Source: DASRAA01 sp963840555
GTDB taxonomy: Bacteria > Acidobacteriota > Terriglobia > Terriglobales > Acidobacteriaceae
DNA: 64,000 nucleotides
Reading direction: 5' to 3'
Assembly (NCBI GenBank): GCA_963840555.1
Contig: CAWIZK010000002.1
Location: 142,497-206,496 of the forward strand
Shown: piece by piece, positions 17,409-26,181 of the stretch
Numbering within the stretch: the stretch's first letter is position 1
Layout: every line of letters starts with the position of its first letter
Position numbers and translations under genes: made by a program
The notes under the pieces: generated by a model
Database searches by the model: none
The model's input: only the letters and a program-made list of their open reading frames with translations
Told to the model about the DNA's origin: nothing

Positions 17409-18383
17409 ATGGCGGTACGCAATCCAATTCGGCCGGCGACTGGGGCAGAAGTCCTCGACCTCAGGCACTTCACCTCGGAGGACCTGCGGCCGCTGCTCGA
17501 ACAGGAAGTGGAGCGCTGGGGCGAGACGTTGGCGTGGGATTACCGCAGCTCGTCGGAGATGATCCTGCGCTATGTGGATGCCAAGATTCTGCCAGGATAT
17601 GCGGCGGTTGAACGGGGCAGCGTCGTCGGCTATTCGTTCTTTGTTTATGAAGGCAGCAAGGGAGTCATCGGCGATCTGTTCGTCTCGCCGAATCGGCCCG
17701 ACGTGCGAACAGTGGAGATCCGGCTGATCGAGCAGGTAATTGAGACACTGCAACAATCACCGGGCGTGCAGCGCGCCGAGGCGCAATTGCTCGCGCATGA
17801 TACGGGCGAGCTGGCTGAGCCGTTCCTGACCAACGGATTTCAACGGCACCGCAGGCTGTTCCTGTCTTTGGACTTCGCGACGCACGGCATCGTTCCGTCT
17901 AGACCGATCGAGCAGGTGCACATTCGTCCATGGACGGAGGCCGATTATCAGCCGGCGGCGAATATCATTACGGCCGCGTACCGCGCGCATATCGATTCGG
18001 AGATTAACGACCAGTACCGCACCGGTGCAGGCTCGCTGCGGTTCCTGAACAACATCGTGCGCTTTCCTGGGTGCGGGGTATTCGATCCAGAAGCATCGTT
18101 CGTCGCGGTTCACCAGCCGACAAACTCGCTGGTTGGATTGATTCTGTGCTCGCGCGTGCGCGACGACGTCGGACACGTGACGCAGATATGCCTGCTTCCC
18201 GAGTATCGCGGGCAGGGCGTCGGCGAAAGCTTGATGTTGCGGACGTGCAACGCTTTGCGCGCGCGGAAATTCAAGTTGCTGACGTTGACGGTGACCGAGG
18301 CGAATCATCGGGCCGTCGAGCTGTATTGCAAGCTCGGGTTCGAGACGCGAAAGGTGTTCGATGCGTTTGTGTGGGAGCAGTAA
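17409..18383 (+). CDS. Two-domain GNAT family acetyltransferase
   Basis: This 324-residue protein has two GNAT folds. The N-terminal half (about 10-155) is degenerate. The C-terminal half (about 165-324) has the acetyl-CoA pyrophosphate motif QICLLPEYRGQGVGESLM and the NHRAVELYCKLGF signature. The substrate is unknown. A possible promoter is TTGCCT (17317-17322), 18 bases, TAGACT (17341-17346). The arrangement of a decayed plus an active GNAT domain is common in this superfamily. Confidence 0.85.
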   Translation: MAVRNPIRPATGAEVLDLRHFTSEDLRPLLEQEVERWGETLAWDYRSSSEMILRYVDAKILPGYAAVERGSVVGYSFFVYEGSKGVIGDLFVSPNRPDVRTVEIRLIEQVIETLQQSPGVQRAEAQLLAHDTGELAEPFLTNGFQRHRRLFLSLDFATHGIVPSRPIEQVHIRPWTEADYQPAANIITAAYRAHIDSEINDQYRTGAGSLRFLNNIVRFPGCGVFDPEASFVAVHQPTNSLVGLILCSRVRDDVGHVTQICLLPEYRGQGVGESLMLRTCNALRARKFKLLTLTVTEANHRAVELYCKLGFETRKVFDAFVWEQ

Positions 18384-18393
18384 AAAAAGTGCT

Positions 18394-18414
18394 AGCCACT
18401 AACCACTAGCCACA
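18394..18414 (+). repeat. Heptamer array, three units
   Basis: AGCCACT, AACCACT and AGCCACA lie between the convergent GNAT gene and the small membrane gene. It is a short member of the AGCNNNN family seen first at 2436. Confidence 0.6.
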
Positions 18415-18419
18415 ACACA

Positions 18420-18602
18420 CTAGTGTTTGATCAGCCACATCGCCCACGACGCCACAATCACTCCCCCGACAAACAGAGCAAAGCAATAGGCGCCATAGCG
18501 CACCATGTCGCGCGGGGTGTTGCGCTGGGTAATGCCGAAGACGGTTGAGGCGCAGGCGGCGAAGACAACGGCGGCGCTGAAGTGCGAGAGTTCGAAGGTC
18601 AT
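18420..18602 (-). CDS. Small membrane protein, 60 aa, unknown
   Basis: It encodes MTFELSHFSAAVVFAACAST and onward, with two predicted transmembrane helices (about residues 8-24 and 40-57). Its ATG overlaps the stop of the upstream gene in an ATGA arrangement, which supports real translation despite the small size. It is the last gene of an M24 peptidase-membrane protein-small protein unit. I do not recognise a family. Confidence 0.7.
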   Translation of the reverse strand: MTFELSHFSAAVVFAACASTVFGITQRNTPRDMVRYGAYCFALFVGGVIVASWAMWLIKH

Positions 18603-19015
18603 TGTTTCTTCCCGATCGCGATCTGGTGCGCGTCCACCGCAGCGATGATATTCAGCAATCCTGCCACGACAATGTACTTGGTGCCGTAGTCGGCCACGGC
18701 GCGCTGAATGTTGCCGCCGCCGGCGTCCATGGCACGGGCGATGAAGTACAGCAGCCCGGAGCCAACGTCGCCGACGAAGCCCAGGATATCGAGCAGGTCT
18801 CCGGTGTTGAAGGCGTAAACCTTGCCCTGCATGCCGAGTCCGGCGAAGAACATGATGAACACCGACAGCATGAGCAGCAGGCCGCGAATCCAGCGACGCT
18901 GGATGAAATGGCCGAGGCCGGGAAGCAGCCATCCGGCGAGCGGGGCAATGATTGCCATGCTGCTGTTGGTGGTCGCGGCATTTTTCGCGGCCGTTGCGTT
19001 CTGTGCGTTCGCCAT
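18599..19015 (-). CDS. Membrane protein, TM2/DUF6677-like
   Basis: This 138-residue protein has an Asn/Ala/Thr-rich N-terminus, then a helix-turn-helix membrane unit beginning APLAGWLLPGLGHFIQRRW. That LPGLGhf-xRRW pattern is like TM2-type and acidobacterial DUF6677 proteins. A third hydrophobic stretch lies near IIVVAGLLNIIAA at the C-terminus. Its start codon shares one base with the stop of the M24 peptidase gene (TGATG), so the genes are translationally coupled. The function is unknown. Confidence 0.7.
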   Translation of the reverse strand: MANAQNATAAKNAATTNSSMAIIAPLAGWLLPGLGHFIQRRWIRGLLLMLSVFIMFFAGLGMQGKVYAFNTGDLLDILGFVGDVGSGLLYFIARAMDAGGGNIQRAVADYGTKYIVVAGLLNIIAAVDAHQIAIGKKQ

Positions 19016-20178
19016 CAGATGAGCACCAATTCGTTCTGGATCCGGCCGGTGACTTCAGCCTTGCCGTTACGGATCATCATATCGATTTCGCTGCGTACGC
19101 CGAACTCGGGCAGATAGATGCCCGGCTCGACTGAGAAACACGTGTTCGGCAGGATCAAACGATCGTCTTTGGTCTCGAGGTTGTCGAGATTGGCGCCGTT
19201 GCCGTGAATCTCAGACGTAATCGAGTGCCCGGTGCGGTGGAAAATTTGCGGCCCGTAACCCTTGCCGACGATGAAGTCGTGAACGGCCTGGTCGACTTCC
19301 CATCCGCAAATGGGCTTGGCGGCTTCGAACGCAGCCTTCACCTTGTTGATGCCGACGTCACGCGCGTCGCGCACGATGGTGAAAATTTCGCGCTGACGGT
19401 CGCTGGGCGTGCCGATGACGCCGGTCCAGGTGATGTCGTAAAAAACGGAATCAGGCTCGTTGCATTTCGCCCAGATGTCGAGCAGGATGAAGTCGCCCTG
19501 CTTAATTGACGCTGAGTGCGCGGGCGATGGCTCATAATGCGGGTCGCCGCTGTTGGCATTCGCGCTGACGTTTGGTGGATCGCAGGTAATAAGATCTTCG
19601 CGCGCGAACGCTTCCATGATCCACTGCTGAATTTCGAATTCGTTCGTGCCGCCGTTGCGCGCGCGGCGTCCGATCTCCTGGAACGCGCCAGCAGTGATCG
19701 CGTCGACCTTCTTTTGCGCCTTATAATGCGAGGCGATCTGCGATTCGGTCAGCGTCGCTTCAAAGCGCGCGACCAGATTGGCGGAGGTGACAATCTCTTT
19801 GCCGAAGCCGCGAATCAGCTCGAGCATCCCAGCGTCAACCAGAGAGATGTATGGAATCTGGTTGTTGGGCGAATACTGCATCACTACTTTGCTGTAGGGC
19901 TTCACCATCGTTTCGAGATTGGCCCACAGCTCTTCCCACGCGGAGTACTCCATCTTGCTGCCGGGAAGCGAGTCGAGGTGATGGCTCTCGATGCGATGTA
20001 CCAGCTTCACCGGCTCGCCCGTCGCCGGGATGACGTAGAACCAGCGGCGAGTGGTGAGGCGGTCGGGAGGCAGTCCCAGCACGCGGTAGGCGATGGGATC
20101 GCGATGATGATGGTCGTAAAACAACCAGGCTTCGTGGCCGCCGTCGCGCAGGGCAGCCTGAATTTCGGAGAGATTCAT
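19015..20178 (-). CDS. M24 family metallopeptidase (Xaa-Pro aminopeptidase-like)
   Basis: It has 387 residues: an N-terminal creatinase-like domain (about 1-150) and a C-terminal pita-bread domain. All five metal ligands are recognisable: D in LLDIWAK, D in FYDITWT, H in FHRTGHSI, E in FSVEPGIYL and E in VRSEIDM. M24B enzymes cut X-Pro bonds of peptides. The gene heads a three-gene overlapping unit with two membrane proteins. That linkage suggests a shared role, but none is known to me. Confidence 0.9.
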   Translation of the reverse strand: MNLSEIQAALRDGGHEAWLFYDHHHRDPIAYRVLGLPPDRLTTRRWFYVIPATGEPVKLVHRIESHHLDSLPGSKMEYSAWEELWANLETMVKPYSKVVMQYSPNNQIPYISLVDAGMLELIRGFGKEIVTSANLVARFEATLTESQIASHYKAQKKVDAITAGAFQEIGRRARNGGTNEFEIQQWIMEAFAREDLITCDPPNVSANANSGDPHYEPSPAHSASIKQGDFILLDIWAKCNEPDSVFYDITWTGVIGTPSDRQREIFTIVRDARDVGINKVKAAFEAAKPICGWEVDQAVHDFIVGKGYGPQIFHRTGHSITSEIHGNGANLDNLETKDDRLILPNTCFSVEPGIYLPEFGVRSEIDMMIRNGKAEVTGRIQNELVLI

Positions 20179-20205
20179 GCGGATTCCATTGTAAATGACA
20201 GTAGC

Positions 20206-20946
20206 CTATTTGCTTGTCTTGCCCAGCACCCGCTCACGGGTCGCCTTGGGCAGCGTCTCGCACGCGGTGCGAAGCACCAATCGCGGCGTACGCTCGCGAA
20301 TCTTCATCAGGTAAGCGAAAGTCTGCTCGGGATTGGCTTTGGCGGCCTCGCGCAACAGCCAGCCCAGACCCTTCTGCACCATGTCGTCGTCGCTGGCCAG
20401 CAGCAACGCGGTTATTTGCTGAATGCGATCGAAGGTCTTGTGCTGGCGAGTGCTGTGAATCAGGCTGACGGCAGCCGCGCGCTGATGCCAGACGCTCTTT
20501 TTCTTTGCCCACACTGGCGGTCGCGCAAGATATTGATCATCGGCTGCAATCATCGGCCCGATGAGGTAGTGCACCAGCGAGTCATGATCGGACCATGAGG
20601 TGATGCGGCCAATCCAGGTCTCGAGACGTTTGAACTCATCGGGGCCGAATTGTGCGGTCATCCCTTCCAGCAGCATCACCGCGAAGATCTTTTCTTCGAG
20701 TACTTCGCCGGCAAAAAGCTCATCGGCAACTCGCAGCAGGTATTCCACTCCGAATTCAGCAACAATCGTCCGCCGGAAACGCTTCGCCACCTTGCGCAAC
20801 TCGGCGGTGCGCCATCCGCGCGACTTCACTTCGTGCTTGAAGAAGCGCTGGACTTCCTTGGTGTGCGGCGCCGAGCCGCCGTTCAGCAGCACGCGACGGA
20901 TATGGTCCGCGATGTAGGCGGGTGGCTTTTGAGACTTTGCAGACAT
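20206..20946 (-). CDS. DNA alkylation repair enzyme, AlkD-like HEAT-repeat protein
   Basis: It has 246 residues, starting MSAKSQKPPAYIADHIRRVL; the longer open frame upstream has no similarity. It is an all-helical, HEAT-like repeat protein with the family pattern TWIGRITSWSDHDSLVHYLIGP and WHQRAAAVSLIH. AlkD-type glycosylases remove N3- and N7-alkylpurines without base flipping. Substrate and activity are assigned by family only. It lies 27 bases from the M24 gene start on the same strand. Confidence 0.85.
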   Translation of the reverse strand: MSAKSQKPPAYIADHIRRVLLNGGSAPHTKEVQRFFKHEVKSRGWRTAELRKVAKRFRRTIVAEFGVEYLLRVADELFAGEVLEEKIFAVMLLEGMTAQFGPDEFKRLETWIGRITSWSDHDSLVHYLIGPMIAADDQYLARPPVWAKKKSVWHQRAAAVSLIHSTRQHKTFDRIQQITALLLASDDDMVQKGLGWLLREAAKANPEQTFAYLMKIRERTPRLVLRTACETLPKATRERVLGKTSK

Positions 20947-21186
20947 GGAATTGTGTCTCGCCAAGTACAACGGCGATTGGAAAGAGAATACCACCCCCTC
21001 CCCCCATGGCCCTTTGGAATCAATGAGATGTAGCGCGATTGCCGTACAACGTTGCAGAAACAAATAACTTATACCTACTTCATAGAAAACATTGGACTTA
21101 CGGCGACACATTCAGCTCCGTATACGTCGTTACGGCCGGTTCGGGAAACCTTAACGCTTCGCCATATTTCAAAGAGCTCCGGGAAC

Positions 21187-21299
21187 CCGCGTCCTGAGCG
21201 CGGATCGACAAGGGACACAAATCCCCTGCCTCACGAATTGTGTTTTACGCGCCGGGCTTGGAATGAGGGAAGGGCGTGGGACACAGGGGAGGGTGATAA
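21187..21299 (+). repeat. Dispersed ~110 bp intergenic element, copy 1
   Basis: It begins with a small hairpin CCGCG-TCCTGAG-CGCGG and continues with GACACAAATCCC, TGCCTCACGAA, TGTTTTA, GGGCGT, GGACACAG and ends GTGATAA. The same blocks in the same order occur at 59965-60074. It lies between the POT-like gene and the AlkD-like gene. The conserved blocks with variable spacers and a terminal hairpin suggest a mobile or structured RNA element. No open frame is present. Confidence 0.7.
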
Positions 21300-21303
21300 G
21301 GCG

Positions 21304-21338
21304 AGCGATTAGCAGTTAGCAATTAGCACTTAGCTAAG
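21304..21338 (+). repeat. Heptamer array AGCNNNN, five units
   Basis: The units are AGCGATT, AGCAGTT, AGCAATT, AGCACTT and AGCTAAG. They directly follow copy 1 of the 110 bp element. They are near-identical in style to the arrays at 2436, 22738 and 34662. Confidence 0.8.
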
Positions 21339-21382
21339 ACCGAAAGCCCAGTCCAACAAGTCGAGAACGCCAGGTCCGAAGT

Positions 21383-21424
21383 GCAAAATGCTGAATGCCA
21401 AATGCCAAATGCCAAGTGCTTGCT
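21383..21424 (+). repeat. Heptamer array GCNNNNT, six units
   Basis: The units are GCAAAAT, GCTGAAT, GCCAAAT, GCCAAAT, GCCAAGT and GCTTGCT. The period is again 7 bases but with a different core. The array runs up to the 3' end of the POT-like gene. Confidence 0.75.
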
Positions 21425-21426
21425 CG

Positions 21427-22689
21427 TCACGCCGTCTTCCGCATCATCAACTTGTCATACGCCAGAAGCAGCACGGCCGTCGCCACGCCGACACCAATAA
21501 TCACCCACCACATGCCCGCCGGCTCGTGTTTCACTTCACCGAAATAGTGGATCAGGAAGCCGCCAAAGGCGCCCCCAATCAGCGAGCCGATGCCCAGCGG
21601 CAGGAAAGCAAAGCCCATGTAGGTCCCTTGCTGTCCTTCGGGAGCCAGTCGCGACACATAGTCGTAATACCGCGGCGACATCACGATCTCGCCCAGTGCA
21701 ACGGCAACCAGCGTCAGCACGGCACCCAGGCCCGACGGCATCAGGATAAGGAAGATCCACCCCAGCGCGCTGATCAGGGTTCCCGTAGTAATCGCCATCA
21801 AGGGAGCGACCTTCTGCATCAGCAGCGTAATCACCACGGTCAGCGCGATCACCACCACCGGCCCGGTCATCAGCAGCAGTTCGGTATCAATCGTCGGGCT
21901 GATGTAGTTGTGCACATAGAGCGGCAGCGTGAGGAACTCCTGCCAGTACACAATCCAATAGCCGGTGAAGATGGTGAGGAAGAGCATGAAGCGCGGGTTC
22001 GACAGCACCGTGAGGAAGTTTCTGCCGGCCTGTGCCATCGACGGTGTCTGTGTATCGCGATCGCGGTTCGGCTCCTTGAAGAAGATCAGCACGCCGATGA
22101 ACATGACAAACACGCTCAGCGCGGCCACCCGAAACACGCTCTCGACGCTCATTCGTTTGTGCACGAACGAGGCCACGAACGGTCCCGCAGCGCCACCAAT
22201 ATTCACCAGCGTGTAGTAAATGGAGTAGCCGAACGAGCGCACATCTTCGCGCGACGAGTGCGCCGTGGTAGCCACCACCGTCGGCTTGACCAGCGCAACG
22301 CCGAATGCCGGCAGCGCCAGCACCAGCGCCACCAGGACGCCGAGCGGTACGGTTTGCCGAACCGGCGCCAGCCACGGCGACCCCAGCGATCCCAGCAGGA
22401 AATAGGCGCACGACAGAATCAGGTACGCCAGCGCCAGCGCCTTGCGAAAACCCATCTTGTCGGCCAGCGTGCCGCCGAAGACCGGCAGGAACCACACCAG
22501 CCCGCCGAAGAATCCGCTGAATGCGCTGGCCTGCTGCGAGGGGAACTGGAGTGTCTCGTGCAGGTAGCGGGTCATCGAGGCAAACGCCGCGTAATAAGAA
22601 AGCCGCTCGAACAATTCGCTGATGTTGGCGACCCAAAAGGGACGCTCGAAGCCGGTGCGAATGTCATGCCAACGCTGGGCGAAGCTCAT
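21427..22689 (-). CDS. MFS transporter, POT/PTR-like
   Basis: This 420-residue protein has about 12 transmembrane helices. The first helix reads FWVANISELFERLSYYAA, containing the ExxER proton-coupling motif of proton-dependent oligopeptide transporters. An MFS loop motif GTLADKMGFRKAL follows helix 2. A POT transporter would import di- or tripeptides with protons. The peptidase genes near it (M24) and the OPT transporter fit a peptide-using lifestyle, but the substrate is inferred. Confidence 0.82.
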   Translation of the reverse strand: MSFAQRWHDIRTGFERPFWVANISELFERLSYYAAFASMTRYLHETLQFPSQQASAFSGFFGGLVWFLPVFGGTLADKMGFRKALALAYLILSCAYFLLGSLGSPWLAPVRQTVPLGVLVALVLALPAFGVALVKPTVVATTAHSSREDVRSFGYSIYYTLVNIGGAAGPFVASFVHKRMSVESVFRVAALSVFVMFIGVLIFFKEPNRDRDTQTPSMAQAGRNFLTVLSNPRFMLFLTIFTGYWIVYWQEFLTLPLYVHNYISPTIDTELLLMTGPVVVIALTVVITLLMQKVAPLMAITTGTLISALGWIFLILMPSGLGAVLTLVAVALGEIVMSPRYYDYVSRLAPEGQQGTYMGFAFLPLGIGSLIGGAFGGFLIHYFGEVKHEPAGMWWVIIGVGVATAVLLLAYDKLMMRKTA

Positions 22690-22737
22690 AAGAAGTCGTC
22701 AGTTACCAGTTGTCGGTTGTCAGAGGAACTTGCAGCT

Positions 22738-22779
22738 AGCACTTAGCAATTAGCACTTAGCGAAAAGCGAAAAGCGAAA
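22738..22779 (+). repeat. Heptamer array AGCNNNN, six units
   Basis: The units are AGCACTT, AGCAATT, AGCACTT and then AGCGAAA three times. The array lies in the spacer between the POT-like gene start and yggU. The two unit types in one tract show that the period is conserved more than the sequence. Confidence 0.82.
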
Positions 22780-22833
22780 AGCCCTGAACTTCAGCGTGCT
22801 CTTAGTACCTCTGTGGTGAAAACATCGATAGTA

Positions 22834-23130
22834 TCAGCCGAGCACTGCGCGCAGCGCTTCTTCGAGCTGCACGGCCTTCATGCCTGCAATACGAATCAGT
22901 TTTTGGCGGCTGGATTCTCCGGCGGCTATCGTAACTGAGGAACGCGGAACATTCAAAAATTTCGCCAGGAAGGCGATGCAAGCCTCGTTGGCGCGGCCTT
23001 CGACGGGAGGAGTCGTGAGCGACAGCTTCAGGGCGTCGCCGACCGTTCCGGTGATGGCGTTCTTACGCGCGCGGGGGTGCACCTTGACTTGGAACGTCGC
23101 TCCCGCCGGCGTGTCGTGGACGGGAATCAT
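22834..23130 (-). CDS. DUF167 (YggU) family protein
   Basis: This 98-residue protein has the family motifs VKVHPRARKNAI, PPVEGRANEACIAFLAKFL and VTIAAGESSRQKLIRI. The YggU family is widespread, with no established biochemical role. Its ATG overlaps the stop of yggS (ATGA), and the pair yggS-yggU is conserved in many bacteria. The open frame continues upstream, but the coupled ATG is the sensible start. Confidence 0.9.
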   Translation of the reverse strand: MIPVHDTPAGATFQVKVHPRARKNAITGTVGDALKLSLTTPPVEGRANEACIAFLAKFLNVPRSSVTIAAGESSRQKLIRIAGMKAVQLEEALRAVLG

Positions 23131-23831
23131 GGTTTCGGGCGAGTTCCGAAGATGGCGGTGCCGATGCGCACGCAGGTCGAGCCTTCTTCGATGGCGACCT
23201 CGAAGTCGTGCGACATGCCCATGGAGAGCGCGTCGAGTGTAACGGCCGGGAGGTTGCGGGCGGCGAGGCGATCGCGAAGATCGCGCAGGCGGCGGAAGTA
23301 AGGGCGAGCACCTTCGGGGTCTTCGGTGAACGGCGGGACAGTCATGAGGCCGCGGACGCGCAGGTTTGTCCATTTGGGAGCTTGAGTGACGATGGCGTCG
23401 ATTTCTGGCGAATTGGGTGCGAGGCCGCTTTTGGCCTCCTCGCCGCCGACATTGATCTCGATGAGCACGTCGAGTGTCTTGCCGAGCTTTTGCGCGGTTT
23501 CGTCGAGCCGCTGTGCGAGTTTGGCGGAATCGATGGAATCGACCGCGTGAAATATTTCGGCGGCCTTCGCGGTCTTGTTCGATTGCAGATGGCCGATCAT
23601 GTGGAACTTGGCGTCTCTTAGGTTGGCGACGCGGGGGAACTTTTCCGCGAATTCCTGCACCCGGTTCTCGCCAAACAATCTCTGCCCCGCAGCGTAGGCT
23701 TCGAGGATCGCGTCAGCAGAGAAGGTTTTGCAGACCGCCATCAGGGCGATGTCGTCAGGATTGCGCCCGGCGCGGTGAGCAGCGGCGTCGATACGGTCGC
23801 GAATGTCTGTCAGATTGGAAGAGATACTCAC
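23127..23831 (-). CDS. yggS: PLP homeostasis protein YggS/PLPBP
   Basis: This 234-residue TIM-barrel protein binds pyridoxal phosphate and keeps vitamin B6 and amino-acid pools in balance. The PLP lysine lies in MAVCKTF (K35). Other family marks are LFGENRVQE, HMIGHLQSNK, SMGMSHDFEVAIEEGSTCVRIGTAIFG. It is followed by yggU with a four-base overlap. Confidence 0.93.
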   Translation of the reverse strand: MSISSNLTDIRDRIDAAAHRAGRNPDDIALMAVCKTFSADAILEAYAAGQRLFGENRVQEFAEKFPRVANLRDAKFHMIGHLQSNKTAKAAEIFHAVDSIDSAKLAQRLDETAQKLGKTLDVLIEINVGGEEAKSGLAPNSPEIDAIVTQAPKWTNLRVRGLMTVPPFTEDPEGARPYFRRLRDLRDRLAARNLPAVTLDALSMGMSHDFEVAIEEGSTCVRIGTAIFGTRPKP

Positions 23832-23849
23832 GAAGCCTCAGTCTAAAGC

Positions 23850-23876
23850 AAAGGCGCGGAAGCCCTCCGCGCCTTT
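23850..23876 (-). terminator. Stem-loop terminator behind the OPT gene
   Basis: AAAGGCGCGGA (23850-23860) and TCCGCGCCTTT (23866-23876) make an 11 bp perfect stem with a five-base loop. It lies downstream of the OPT transporter and just upstream of yggS, both on the minus strand. The A/T-ended stem is terminator-like, though the trailing T-run is short. Confidence 0.65.
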
Positions 23877-23919
23877 AACTGACCTGCTGACAACCGATGG
23901 CTGAAAGCTGACAAGTGCC

Positions 23920-25968
23920 TTACATAATGGCCGTCGGCGGTGCGGGCTCGTCGGGACGCCCAGCATTGGCCAGTGGCACGCGGACCATAACAACAGCGAG
24001 TATGGCGAGCACGATAAAGCCCGACACGACATTGGGGTGCGCGAAGATTACCGGCAACGGCCATTGCTTGTACTTGAAGACAGCAATGACTATGCCCATC
24101 AGCGCCTCACCTGCAATGAATCCCGAGGCGGTCAACACTCCCGCATTTTCTATTCGGGCCTTCTGTGCGTCATTGAAGTCGCCACGGTCGCGCAGCGAAT
24201 CGGTGATCCAGCGAATCACGCCGCCTACGAAGATGGCAAATGTAGTTTCCAGCGGCAGATACATGCCGACGGCGAAGAGCATTGGGCTCTTCACGCCGAG
24301 CATAATGAGCGCGATGCCCATCAGAACGCCGACCACGATGAGCGGCCATGCCATTTCGCCACCGACAATGCCTTTGGCCAGCATGGCCATCAGTCCGGCC
24401 TGCGGCGCCGACAATTGGCGATCGCCGAAGCCAATGCCGCCGCTGTTAATGTTGGCTTGATTGAGCAGGAGCAGCACGGGGAACAGCGCGAAGCTGGCCA
24501 CGGCTACGCCCATGAAATCGCCAATCTGCATCTTGCTAGGCGTACCGCCGAGAATGTGTCCGACCTTCAAGTCCTGCAGCATTTCGCCTGCAACCGCCGA
24601 CGAGACACAAACGACAGCAGCAACACCTAAGACTGCCGCAACGCCCGGCATGCCTGAAACACCGATGATGACCATCAGCAATGCGGCGATAATCAGGGTC
24701 GCCAGTGTGAGGCCGGAGATCGGGTTGTTCGACGAACCGATCATGCCGACCAAGTTGCCCGATACTGCGGCGAAGAAGAATCCGATGATGATCATCACGA
24801 TAGCAGCGACAATGCCGCCCTTCAGCATGCCGGCGTAGCTTGTGTAGAGAGCCATCATGCAGATCAGGACTACGGCCAGCCCTCCAAATACGATCTTGGC
24901 GCTGAGGTCGCGCTCGGTGCGCGCCGTGCCTGCGTGCGCTGCAGCCGACTTCTTCAAGTCAGAGACAGCGCGCGACATTCCCGTAGCGAGGTTCTTGCGC
25001 ATGCGGAAGAGCGTGTAGCAAGCACCCACCATCATGCCGCCAACTGCGATCGGTCGAACCACGAAGCTCCAGACAGCGGCAGCCTGTCCAGCCCAAAAGG
25101 ACTGATCAGGAGTAGCGCCCGCCGGCAGGAACTGCGCCACGAAGCTCGGACCGCCGAGGAACAAAATGAGCGGCACCAGCAGGCCCCAGGCGACTACGCC
25201 GCCCGAAAAATTCAGCGCCGCCAGCTTCGGCCCGATGATGTATCCAACGCCGAGATAAGCGGGGCTGATGGCCGGAGCGGAAAACGCGGTCGCGGCTCCA
25301 GCGCTCAGTTTGGGCGCGGTGGCCGAGCGTCCCATGCGCACGAAACTCTTGCCATACTGGCCGACGTTAACGAAGAAGTCCTTGCTGGGATTGAACAGAT
25401 TGAACTGGCCGAGCAAATACACCAGGCCGCCGAATCCCATATTGCCGAAGAGTATCTTGGCTGCCTTGCTGCCCTGTTGTCCGGCGATGTGAATTTGCGA
25501 AGCGGCCACGGACTCAGGGAAGGGAAGCTCAGGGTCTTCGACCATCACGCGGCGGAGCAAGGTCACGAACAGAATGCCGAGCGTTCCGCCTACCAGCATC
25601 AGGATCGACGACTTCCAATAGGCATGCTGGAAGTCGAATACCGGCCACGCGCCCGAGATGACGAACGCTGGAATGGTGAAGATCGCGCCTGCCGCAACCG
25701 ATTCGCCGATGGAGCCAACGGTTCGCGCGATGTTCTCTTCGAGAATCGTGCCCTTCATCACGCGCAGCACGGCCATGCCAATCACGGCTGCCGGATAAGT
25801 CGCCGCGATGGTCATGCCGGCGCGCAGGCCGAGATACGCGTTGGCGGCGCCGAGGATGACGGTCATCACCAGACCGAGCAGCACGGCGCGCACTGTAAAC
25901 TCCGCCATGGTTGTGTTTTCAGGAACGTAGGACCGGAAGGTTTTTTCCGGCGCAGCAGAAGTAGCCAT
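23920..25968 (-). CDS. OPT family oligopeptide transporter
   Basis: This roughly 682-residue protein has about 14-16 membrane segments. Family features include the N-terminal EFTVRAVLLGLVMTVILGAAN, YLGLRAGMTIAATYPAA and the later SSNNPISGLTLATLI. OPT proteins carry peptides, or metal-chelate complexes in the yellow-stripe branch. The start chosen gives MATSAAPEKTF; an upstream ATG at 25995 is possible. The gene stands alone, with its own terminator-like hairpin. Confidence 0.9.
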   Translation of the reverse strand: MATSAAPEKTFRSYVPENTTMAEFTVRAVLLGLVMTVILGAANAYLGLRAGMTIAATYPAAVIGMAVLRVMKGTILEENIARTVGSIGESVAAGAIFTIPAFVISGAWPVFDFQHAYWKSSILMLVGGTLGILFVTLLRRVMVEDPELPFPESVAASQIHIAGQQGSKAAKILFGNMGFGGLVYLLGQFNLFNPSKDFFVNVGQYGKSFVRMGRSATAPKLSAGAATAFSAPAISPAYLGVGYIIGPKLAALNFSGGVVAWGLLVPLILFLGGPSFVAQFLPAGATPDQSFWAGQAAAVWSFVVRPIAVGGMMVGACYTLFRMRKNLATGMSRAVSDLKKSAAAHAGTARTERDLSAKIVFGGLAVVLICMMALYTSYAGMLKGGIVAAIVMIIIGFFFAAVSGNLVGMIGSSNNPISGLTLATLIIAALLMVIIGVSGMPGVAAVLGVAAVVCVSSAVAGEMLQDLKVGHILGGTPSKMQIGDFMGVAVASFALFPVLLLLNQANINSGGIGFGDRQLSAPQAGLMAMLAKGIVGGEMAWPLIVVGVLMGIALIMLGVKSPMLFAVGMYLPLETTFAIFVGGVIRWITDSLRDRGDFNDAQKARIENAGVLTASGFIAGEALMGIVIAVFKYKQWPLPVIFAHPNVVSGFIVLAILAVVMVRVPLANAGRPDEPAPPTAIM

Positions 25969-26181
25969 AGACGATAACCCTCGCAGAGAGCCCAAATATA
26001 AAGGTGACGGCGCAAGTTAGCACGCCGGGCGCGCAGCCTACAAGCGCCGTCGCGCAGTAGCCCGGCGGCGAGCCCCTCAGTAGCTTATCAGCTATGAAAA
26101 CTATGTAAATCGCTGGCGAGGTACCTGCCGCAGCACTGCACCAAATTTAGGATCTTGTTATACTGTTCGGCAAGATGCCTC

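Larger units (their letters stand above)
20947..21426. other. Spacer with repeats between AlkD-like and POT-like genes
   Basis: This 480-base spacer contains no gene that I can support. It holds the 110 bp dispersed element (21187-21299) and two heptamer arrays (21304-21338 and 21383-21424). The AlkD-like promoter must lie near its left end. Confidence 0.7.

Noticed and set aside
21304..22779. Heptamer arrays as a CRISPR
   Set aside because: Units are 7 bases without spacers, and no cas gene is present.
24934..25977. Long plus-strand frame opposite the OPT gene
   Set aside because: A shadow of the real gene: no motifs, composition dominated by Arg, His and Gln.
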